Shown in pieces: positions 57,701 to 64,000 of a stretch of 64,000 bases of DNA. Below the pieces are notes generated by a model. It worked only from the letters and a program-made list of their open reading frames with translations. It had not been told where the DNA came from and searched no databases. The translations under genes were made by a program, and so were the position numbers. Numbering within the stretch: position 1 is the first letter of the stretch; each line of letters begins with the position of its first letter. Location of the stretch: positions 7,121,465 to 7,185,464 of the forward strand of contig JABAKD010000027.1 in NCBI GenBank assembly GCA_012845835.1, in the 5' to 3' direction. The stretch is from Undaria pinnatifida. Lineage: Eukaryota; Sar; Phaeophyceae; Laminariales; Alariaceae.

Positions 57701-59831
57701 GAAATAGGGGGAGGAGGAGGAGGAGGAGGAGCGGGGGGAGGTGGAGATTCCCTGAAAGAGCCTCTCTTGCTGCGTTGTGCCGACGTTGCTCAAAGCAAGC
57801 AGCAGATGCCGACGAGGGGAGGGTTTTGGAGCGGGGCGCTGCGCACGGCGCGGCGTCTTCCGCGATGGGCAGCAAACCTCCTCTTGGTGGGTTTGGTTTT
57901 GACGGGGAGCGATCCCGTGGTGAGAAACATGGCAGGGATGGGCGAGGGCCAGACGATGAACCGCAGCTTCGGCAGGCGAGTGTGGGTGGCGGCGTTGGTG
58001 GTGGTTGTCGCTCTGGGAAGTGTCGGCGTTCCTTTTATGTAACCGATGCCGCGGTGAGTTTTAGTCGTGACTTGGTTGTAGTGTGTTGCTCTTCCTTCCT
58101 GTAACTACTTCCTGTAACTATTTGGCTGCGATTGGGCGGCGGCGAGAGCTTTTGGAACTGTTCGTTATTTGTGTCTGTTATGCCGCGGTTGGGGCTTGCT
58201 TCTTGCTCGTTGATTCCGCCTGGAATGTAGCTGTAGCTGCAAGTGGGCGACGGTGGCGGTGGTCGCTTTGAGAATCGTTCCTTCCTTGTGTCTACGTCTG
58301 ACGTGGTGATTTATGCTTGGGGCTTGCTGCTTGCTTGTTGGCTCTCTGCTTGTAGCTGTGCCTACAGTTGGGCGGCTTGCGACGGCCGCTGTGGCAAGTG
58401 TCGGTTCCTTTTGTCAATCGTGCGGCGATTAATTTTGGCCGGGTTTTTGGCTGCTTGCTGGAATCTAAGCGTGTACCTGTAGCTGCAGCTGCACTTGGGT
58501 CGGCGTCGTCGGTCGGGTGGGGAAAAGTTCGTTCTTTGTGCCTGTTCCGCGGTGTTTTTTGGTCGTGGCTTGCCTCTCGCTGGTTCGTTGTTTCTGCCAG
58601 TAGCTCTAGCTGCTATTAGGAGGCGGCGTTCGCGTTGGGGAGTGTTCGTTCCTTGTGTCTACGTACGTTGTAGTGCTTTTTGGTGGCGGGCCTGCTGCTT
58701 GCTTGTTGTTCCCGCGCGTAGCTGTAGCTGCAATTGGGCGACGATGGCCGCTTTCGCGTTGGGAAACTTCCGTTCCTTGTGTCTGTTCCGCGGTGCTCTT
58801 CGGTCGGAGCTTGTGCTACGGGCTTGTTTTTGCCTGGAACTGTAGCCGCAGCTGCAATTGGGCGGCAGCGGCGAGCGGTTTACGAATTTTTCGTTCCTTA
58901 TGTTTTCTTTCCGCGGTCCTAGGGCCGGGGCTTGCTACGTGCCTGTTGTTTCTGCGTGTTGCTGTAGCCATAGCTGCAATTGTAGCTGTCGCTGTAGCTG
59001 TCGCTGTAGCTGTCGCTGTAGCTGTGACTGCCCGATCTTCAACTGGGGTTTAAATGGGGAGATATACTTGAAGCATGAGTCATCTCGTTTGTTTTTCTCT
59101 TTCTTCTATGTTTTTTTCTCTGTCTCCAGCCCTTTTTTTTCCCGACCACCACCTTGTTCGCGAAACCACCCGCCCGCCCCCCCCCCCGCAACCCTATACC
59201 CCATGCCTCCCCCACGCTCCCATACCCCCCCTCCCGTCACCTTGAATACCACCGTCCCCGTCCCCGCCCCCCTATACCCCATGCCTCCCCCATACTCTCA
59301 TACCCCCCACCGCCACCTTATATATCCCGCCCCCCCCGATAACACACGCCTAAATGTTGGAGGTGTCTCTATTAGGAATAGGAACGGTGTTTCATCTCCA
59401 AAGGGATGCGTGGTCAATGGTCAAATGACTAAGGCAAGCAGCAAATGATTACCCCCCCCCTCCCCCTCCTGTAACACGCACACCGAACACAGCCTCCGCA
59501 TCGTGAACACCTACGGCAACTTTGGGAGCGTGACGAAGACGAGAGGGGAGGTCGTCCTCAAAGGAACCAGGAGCCCCAACCCTCAAGACCCGAAGGCCGA
59601 GTGGAAGGAGTACGGTTAGTGGGGAAATTGGCTTGCCTTCTTTTTTCTTGATGCCAAGTTTCACCCATGGAGTTTTGTTGGTTGTGTTTGTGAAAGCAGC
59701 ACGGGTATCTGGTTTGTTCTAACCCCTTTGGTTTTTCAACTTGTTTTTTTTTGTCATTTCTCGTGTTCTGTGTTCTGTTTTGTTTTTGTTGTTGTTGTTT
59801 TTGTTGTTGTTGTTGTTGTTGATGTTGTTGC

Positions 59832-59874
<43 letters not shown>

Positions 59875-62753
59875 TCCTGCAGACGTCTACAGTACCGCCG
59901 ATCTTCCCGCTGCGATGTACAGAGCTTTTCGTCCCTCCTCTGCTCGGTCAACCTCGGAGGTGTCAGCCGATAACAAGTAAAACCAACCCGAAAACATACC
60001 CGTCTCTCAGCTACATGCCTCCCACCCCCCCCACCCGCCTACAGTATTCAGTATTGTTACTGTATTATACCACCCGAGAAACATGTCCGCCTCTCAGCCG
60101 CATGCCTGCCGACCTTCCGATCCGACTACATGGTTGTTGCATTGGCTGACGCCCCCGGGGATAACCCTCCGCCGTTCCTCCCAACCCTTCCCCCCCACCA
60201 CGCACTGCCTGATTACTGACAGCATGGGTTGCTATTCCTTTGGCCCTTTCTACTACTTTCTGTGCTTGCCCACGACATCCTTTCAGATTTCAAGTGCAAG
60301 CCGGGGGACGTGAACCAAACACCGTGCGTCATCACCCCCTTCCACAACCGGCTCGATTGGGTGAGTAGAAAGAAGCGCCTAGTCGGGTAGACTTGGCCCA
60401 ACCCAACCCAACCCAACCTAACCCAACCCAACCCAACCCAACCCAACCCAACCCAACCCAACCCAACCCAACCCAACCCAACCCAACCCAACCCAACCCA
60501 ACCCAACCCAACCCAACCCAACCCAACCCAACCCAACCCAACCCAACCCAACCCAACCCAACCCAACCCAACCCAACCCAACCCAACCCAACCCAACCCA
60601 ACCCAACCCAACCCAATCTAAAGACTTTCCGGCCCTGTCGGCTCTCTGCCTCCAACCGCTCTCCGGCCCTAACAGGTTTATGTATATATATATATATATC
60701 TTTCTCGCTGTCTCTCATGCTTCCCCCTGCCCCTCCTTGCCCCTCTCCTCTTTCCCCCCCTCTATCTGCCCTCTACCCCCCCCCCACCCTCACCTCCCTC
60801 TGTTTTTCTCCCTTTTTGTCTCGTGCCCCCCCCCCCCCTCTTTCTTCTCTATCTCGAGTTTCCCCTGCCCCCCCGCCCCCCCACCCCCCCTCCCCTCTCT
60901 ATTCTTCCTCTGTGCCTTGCCCCCCGCCACCCCTCGCCTGTCTTTCTGTCTCTGTCTCTTGCCCCCCACTGCCCCCCTTCCCTCCCCTTCACTCCCCTGC
61001 CCTCCTCCCTCTTTCTCTTCGGCGTTTGTATTTTTTTCTCGATTGACTTCTGTTTGTGATGCAACTTGAAAAAAAATATCCCAGCAAATGTGGTTCGCGG
61101 CTTTCCAGAACTACGGAAGCAACCCTTGGTTGGTTAACCTAACGGCCAAGCTCCTCAGCAGAGACGACAACACCAGAGCCCTAGCCGGGTCGTTACTCCG
61201 ACACGACCCCTTCGCTCCTGTTTACGGTGGTGGGGGGGGGGGGGGTGAGGGTGAAGGTGAAGGTGGTAGTGTTGGGGGTGAAGCTGAGGATGGCGATGGG
61301 AAGCAACTAGGTCGGGAGGGGGAGAAGGGGGTAGGGAGGGGAGGCGGGAGCGATTCGGTGACCGCGCCGCCGCTTTTCATCAAGGCGGACCTCTACGTTT
61401 ACGAGTGAGTTTGGGACTACTGGTGGGTTGTTTTTAGCGTGCTGCGACCCGTGGTAGGGCACGCGTGAGGCTGGCGCATGCTATCTGATATTGCCTTTGA
61501 TCGCTTGCTTTTCCCTTAACGAAAACAACCAAACCATAACAACCCGAACCGAACCAAACTAACTTAATACCGAATCAAAAACAAAGTAAAAGCTAAACTA
61601 AATAAACTTACTCCGACACAACCAAACGCCACCAAACCCAACCAGCCAACCCTAACCAAAGCTAAACCTCACCAAACCTGAGCCAAAACCAAACCAAGCC
61701 ACCCTTAACCGAACCAAACCGAATCTACTAGACCAAACCTAAACCAAACCAAACGCAGGCATGAACAGTGCGCGACAGCTGTTAAGAAAGGGGTTAGTTT
61801 TGGCTGGGCGTTGGTACGAAAAGTAAGAAAACGATTTTGTCGTGGAAGCTGGGCCAAGTCGTAAACACTACTGCTCCATCCGTTCATTCATGCATTTGTT
61901 CATATGACCCAGCTCTCGCAACGGGTTCGTAAGCGCTACTGATCCATCCGCCCATGTATCCAGCCACCCATCCACCCATCTGTTTGTCCACCCGGCCCAA
62001 TCGACAGGTTCGTAAACACACATGACCCATCCATCCATCCATTCATCTATCCATCGAGTCACCTGCCTGTGTATCCGACCCAATTTGAGCGACAAGTTCG
62101 TACGCACTACTGATGATCCATCCACCCATCCATCCATCCATCCATCCATCCATCCATCCATCCATCCATCCATCCACCCATCCATCATCCACCCATCCAT
62201 CCATCCATCCATCCATCCATCGAGTCACCTGTCTATCTATCCGGCCCAATTTAAGCGACAAGTTCGTACGGACGACTGATCCATCCATCCATCCACCCAT
62301 CGGTCTATCCACACATCCATCCATCCATCTGTCTGTCTACCCAACCCAATTTAAGCCACAAGTTCGTACGCACTACTGATCCATCCATCCATCCACCCAC
62401 CCGCCCATCCACAAATCCATCCACACACCTGTCTGTTTGTCTATTCGGGCCAATTTAAGCGGCAGATTCGTTGACTCATCCATCCCTCCATCCATCCATA
62501 CCCCCATCCATCCATCCATCCACCCACTCATTCACCTATCCATTCATCTATCCATCTACCCATCCGACCCAACTCGCACGACAGGTTCACGCCCCCCGGA
62601 ACATGGCCCCTCGCGGGGGGGGAAAGGGGTGTTGCAAACGGGGAGGAGAGGGGGAGGTGGTGGACGCGCAGGCTGGTGAGGGAGTACCTGCCTCCTGTAT
62701 CTCTGGAAACCCCTTCTCTCCACGGGTTTCTTCGGCACCACGGCCTTGCGTAG
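48737..62753 (+). CDS. LMF1: Lipase maturation factor (LMF1/LMF2 family), 11 exons
   Basis: Exons: 48737-48871, 52109-52201, 53018-53198, 55062-55201, 55515-55648, 56217-56316, 57317-57975, 59493-59614, 60287-60360, 61085-61404, 62585-62753; 708 residues, phases agree throughout (human LMF1 is 567). Family marks in order: [15 protein letters not shown] (17-31), [27 protein letters not shown] (about 126-145), [46 protein letters not shown] (about 272), [14 protein letters not shown] (about 482), [22 protein letters not shown] and RWWTRR...LPPVSL near the end. It is a polytopic ER membrane protein; known animal members help lipoprotein and other dimeric lipases fold. Oddities: Gly-rich inserts at about 317-403 and 595-635, and a GC donor (CAG/GCGAGT) after exon 7. 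Start: the ATG at 48737 gives a short cytosolic N-terminus; an in-frame ATG at 48629 is an alternative. Confidence 0.95.
48935..49325 (+). repeat. Diverged tandem duplication in LMF intron 1
   Basis: Two copies of about 190 bp sharing GTGYGCTTTGAA...GGAAG, ATTTCAAA, GCACGA, CAGGCTTGC/CAGGCCTGCCTGG and CACGATCATTGCACCGC-like blocks. No coding evidence. Confidence 0.6.
49326..50464. other. LMF intron 1, middle part: nothing recognised
   Basis: Contains a short CAG cluster (49452-49482) and an inverted pair around ATCGATTTGATAG near 49889. No exon or element is identified. Confidence 0.35.
50465..51365 (+). repeat. About 450-bp direct duplication in LMF intron 1
   Basis: Two diverged copies share CTACTGCGTGCCGCACGAGT, GTCCCTGTAAAGTCTGAT, CGCCTTCAGCG then GATCCTCCGGAGGC, and a G-rich end. 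The CTCCGGAGG palindrome is retained in both. No terminal structure of a known transposon is visible. Confidence 0.75.
51655..51965 (+). mobile_element. Family C copy with internal duplication
   Basis: The block AAGCAAGAAAGTATGCACAA then GGTGCCGA occurs twice (51650 and 51748) before CACGGTGCTTCGCGCTTGGT and GTCCATGGTCATACGACTAC. A further 3' fragment of the family is at 52690-52815. Confidence 0.65.
53960..54190 (+). mobile_element. Family B, long copy
   Basis: From TGATAGATGATACATGCTGG through AGGAAGGAGATAAGATAAGC and GGATGCGTGGTCAAGGGTC to AATGAGTACGCCCCCCCCC. Lies in LMF intron 3. Confidence 0.65.
54576..54841 (+). mobile_element. Family A miniature element
   Basis: ACGCGTGCTACGATAGAGG at the left and CCTCTACCGTAGCACGCG at the right, with the family A interior. 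A T-22 tract precedes it. No clear target duplication. Lies in LMF intron 3. Confidence 0.8.
55209..55380 (+). repeat. TAG/CAG triplet array in LMF intron 4
   Basis: Begins 7 bp inside the intron, directly after the donor ATG/GTGACC, and fills more than half of this 313-bp intron with AG-containing triplets. Confidence 0.95.
55822..56216 (+). repeat. Triplicated 3' splice-site segment in LMF intron 5
   Basis: Three related segments (55822-55918, 55962-56055, 56139-56222) share CTCCCTCGCGACGG or CTCGTGTCGGCGG, TCAATAT.AATATGGCGTG and a TCGAGGCAGGCACA-like end. The last one is the real exon 6 acceptor. Copy 2 keeps CAG/GCACA; use of its acceptor would reach a stop after 18 codons. Copy 1 is decayed. 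Confidence 0.75.
56575..57095 (+). mobile_element. Family C, near full length, in LMF intron 6
   Basis: Head GGTTGCCAACGACGCTGTAA, then GTGCGGAGTGGGGAACC, GGTGCGGAAGTCCGCC, CCTGCTCCGTCCCAGCATTG and tail GAAATGACTACCTCCCCCCC. It is followed by 200 bp of C-rich sequence up to exon 7. Confidence 0.7.
57985..59035 (+). repeat. About 123-bp minisatellite, eight copies, in LMF intron 7
   Basis: The GTTCGTTCCTTGTGTCTGTT-like block recurs near 58028, 58160, 58276, 58403, 58528, 58645, 58767 and 58891 (spacing 116-132 bp). It alternates with GTAGCTGCAATTGGGCGGC. The first copy starts about 10 bp after the exon 7 donor. The array ends in GTAGCTGTCGCT repeats. Confidence 0.8.
59340..59455 (+). mobile_element. 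Family B 3' fragment just upstream of LMF exon 8
   Basis: GGAGGTGTCTCTATTAGG, GGGATGCGTGGTCAATGGTC and a CAAATGATTACCCCCCCC tail. Only about 35 bp separate the tail from the exon 8 acceptor at 59492, so the element's C-tail contributes to the polypyrimidine tract. Confidence 0.65.
59788..59870 (+). repeat. TTG triplet run
   Basis: About 80 bp of GTT/TTG serving as a pyrimidine-rich stretch before a CTGCAG at 59878-59882. Confidence 0.9.
59883..59980 (+). other. Possible alternative terminal exon of the LMF gene
   Basis: Follows a U-rich tract and TTCCTGCAG acceptor in intron 8. Joined to exon 8 (ending in phase 1) it reads [20 protein letters not shown] and on to TAA at 59978. Use would truncate LMF after VNTYGNFG...KEY, removing the conserved C-terminal third. 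It could also be a cryptic site that is not used. Confidence 0.3.
60395..60620 (+). repeat. AACCC pentanucleotide array in LMF intron 9
   Basis: About 45 nearly perfect 5-bp units. It is followed by about 300 bp of CT-rich low complexity up to exon 10. Pro/Thr/Gln/Asn and Gly/Trp/Val/Leu frames are artefacts. Confidence 0.97.
61405..61884. other. LMF intron 10, 5' part: degenerate ACCAAACC repeats
   Basis: Irregular AACCAAACC and ACCGAACC units at 61525-61760, otherwise unremarkable. Confidence 0.5.
61885..62584 (+). repeat. CATC array with reiterated 3' splice sites before LMF exon 11
   Basis: CATCCATC runs alternate with six copies of a block like CGGCCCAATTTAAGCGACA followed by AGTTCGTACGCACTACTG, near 61905, 61993, 62078, 62243, 62343 and 62447. 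The true acceptor (GACCCAACTCGCACGACAG, then GTTCACG) is the seventh copy. Several copies keep the AG and the TTC of the exon. Confidence 0.85.
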
Positions 62754-63248
62754 TAGACTCTTCCTCGTTTTAGGGGCAGGGAGAGTGGGAGGGGGGGTGA
62801 TAGGGGGGAGAGAAAGTAAGGGCAGGAATGCGGATTGTCGAAAGTGAAGCCGCGCTGAGAAGGGAATACAATGGCGGGAGGGAAGGGGGGAGGATAGAGA
62901 GATTCAATGCCCCCCTTTCCCCTTCTTCTTGCCCCCCCCCACCCCTACGCCACGCAGTTTTTCCGGTCATATTGTTGTATATGTTTTCGTGGTGTTCTTC
63001 CGGTCACATTGCGTACAAATAGTTGTTTTAGTATCGTGTTGTTTTCGTTAGCGTCTGACCACGTTAGATTTTTATCTGCCCACGTTTGGTGACCACCTGC
63101 CCAATGCGTTGAGCCGGCTGGCATCCTGGTGCGACCATCCCCGGCTGAGTTATTTAGTTTGTTTGCTTGTTTTTTCCCTGCCTAGATTGGCTCGTTATGC
63201 CCTTGCGTGACAATCGGCTTAGGCGCACATTACGGTAGATGCGCACTG
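62754..63248. other. LMF 3' flank
   Basis: Probable 3'-UTR and intergenic sequence with G-rich (62770-62815) and C-rich (62928-62945) tracts. No AATAAA or gene is recognised. Confidence 0.4.
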
Positions 63249-63755
63249 GACGCGTGCTACGATAGAAGTGCACCACTTCTTTTCCTGGGGTTCCTGATTT
63301 GGGAGCTCTTGACCTCTCCCAAAAACTGATTTGGAGGGGAAAAAAAACTGCTATCGGATGAAAAATCCTATGGCTTAGGTACACGACGAGAATCACGCAA
63401 AATTAAAGGGGCGTATTTTCCGACGAGTTTGGGTTAAGGAGCCCCGTCATTCAGAAACCATTTCAGACGGGAAGTGATACCTCTATCGTAGCACGCGTCA
63501 CTGACTCTTTTTTTCCGAGGATCTTTCCTCGCTTGAGGACTTTTTTTATGTGCGGTGAGCTTTATGTCCCGATGGATCACCCCATGGCCTATGCTTATAG
63601 GTTGCACAACGAACAATATCGCAAAAATTGAAGACTGGAATATATTTGCTCCGACGATTTTTGGGTGAAGGAGCTCCGTGTCGATCGTTCGTTCGGAACA
63701 AGAAAAAGAGTAGCCCGTAAAGCGATGCCTCTTATCGTCGCACGCGCCGCTAGAT
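63249..63755 (+). mobile_element. Family A element followed by a diverged relative
   Basis: 63249-63499 is intact: GACGCGTGCTACGATAGAAG to CTCTATCGTAGCACGCGTC with ACTG on both sides (possible 4-bp duplication). 63505-63755 is a strongly diverged family A copy ending TTATCGTCGCACGCGCC. A kinase-like HRDIK string on its minus strand is a coincidence of this repeat. Confidence 0.7.
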
Positions 63756-64000
63756 GTTTTGGCCATGAGCTGCACTAATAGTATACCAACAACAGCAACA
63801 AATAACGAAAACAACGCGAACAGCGGGGTGATCGCGACACGGCGTATATTCAGTTCGAAAACTCGTTGGGGGGGGTAGTAGTGGGATTGGCAATGCCATG
63901 TTGACCATTTGTGAAATATAGAATTGGCGAACGGAGGTTGACTGTTATATGGAAGGCTTTGCGGCGGCGGCGAGGGGGGGGGGGGGTGGCAGCGGCGGTG
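63756..64000. other. Window end, no gene
   Basis: Unremarkable sequence ending in GGC triplets and a G run. Confidence 0.4.

Noticed and set aside
60395-60620. Telomere-like AACCC array or PTQPN-repeat protein
   Set aside because: It lies inside a phase-verified LMF intron and is a plain pentanucleotide array.
63434-63814. Protein-kinase-like HRDIK motif on the minus strand
   Set aside because: It lies in a diverged family A element and no other kinase motif is near.

Overview
The window is eukaryotic nuclear DNA with intron-rich genes and a very high repeat load. Its GT-AG introns run from about 0.3 to 10 kb with donors mostly of the GTGAGN type. Predicted proteins carry Gly/Ala/Ser/Gln homopolymers, and there are many triplet microsatellites and long C or G homopolymers. 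This fits a brown alga or a related multicellular stramenopile best; that placement is an inference from gene style, not proven by a marker gene. There are no rRNA genes, CRISPR arrays or bacterial operons. Three spliced genes can be rebuilt exon by exon with matching codon phases, plus one long low-complexity reading frame. Layout: (1) 1-8.2 kb is repeats and miniature transposons without a supportable gene. (2) 8,347-10,125 (minus) is a 592-codon Ser/Gly/Ala/Gln-rich frame of unknown function. (3) 15,223-32,652 (plus), perhaps starting with an exon at 12,132, is a five-exon EF-hand protein gene whose roughly 10-kb first intron holds an 82-bp satellite, a 1.67-kb hexanucleotide array with about 600-bp higher-order periodicity, and many dispersed elements. 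(4) 34.3-35.3 kb is a satellite lying between the convergent ends of the EF-hand gene and the next gene. (5) 35,388-48,350 (minus) is a 12-exon gene for an ER-lumenal TPR/J-domain co-chaperone of the DNAJC3/p58IPK type. (6) 48,737-62,753 (plus) is an 11-exon gene for a lipase maturation factor (LMF1/LMF2 family), a polytopic ER membrane protein. (7) The last 1.2 kb is miniature transposons and GC-rich low-complexity sequence. Genes 5 and 6 are divergent and their start codons lie only 386 bp apart. Both products act in ER protein folding (the chaperone in the lumen, LMF in the membrane), so shared control from one bidirectional promoter is plausible. The most unusual recurring feature is that four separate introns contain tandem, decayed copies of their own 3' splice site plus the first bases of the next exon. 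In the co-chaperone gene at least two copies keep a usable acceptor and the correct frame, so they could act as alternative last exons. Other noteworthy structures are a 0.6-kb cluster of nested palindromes in the last EF-hand intron, two dispersed repeat families that share one 3' terminus followed by variable poly-C, miniature elements nested inside each other, and a probable GC-AG intron in the LMF gene.
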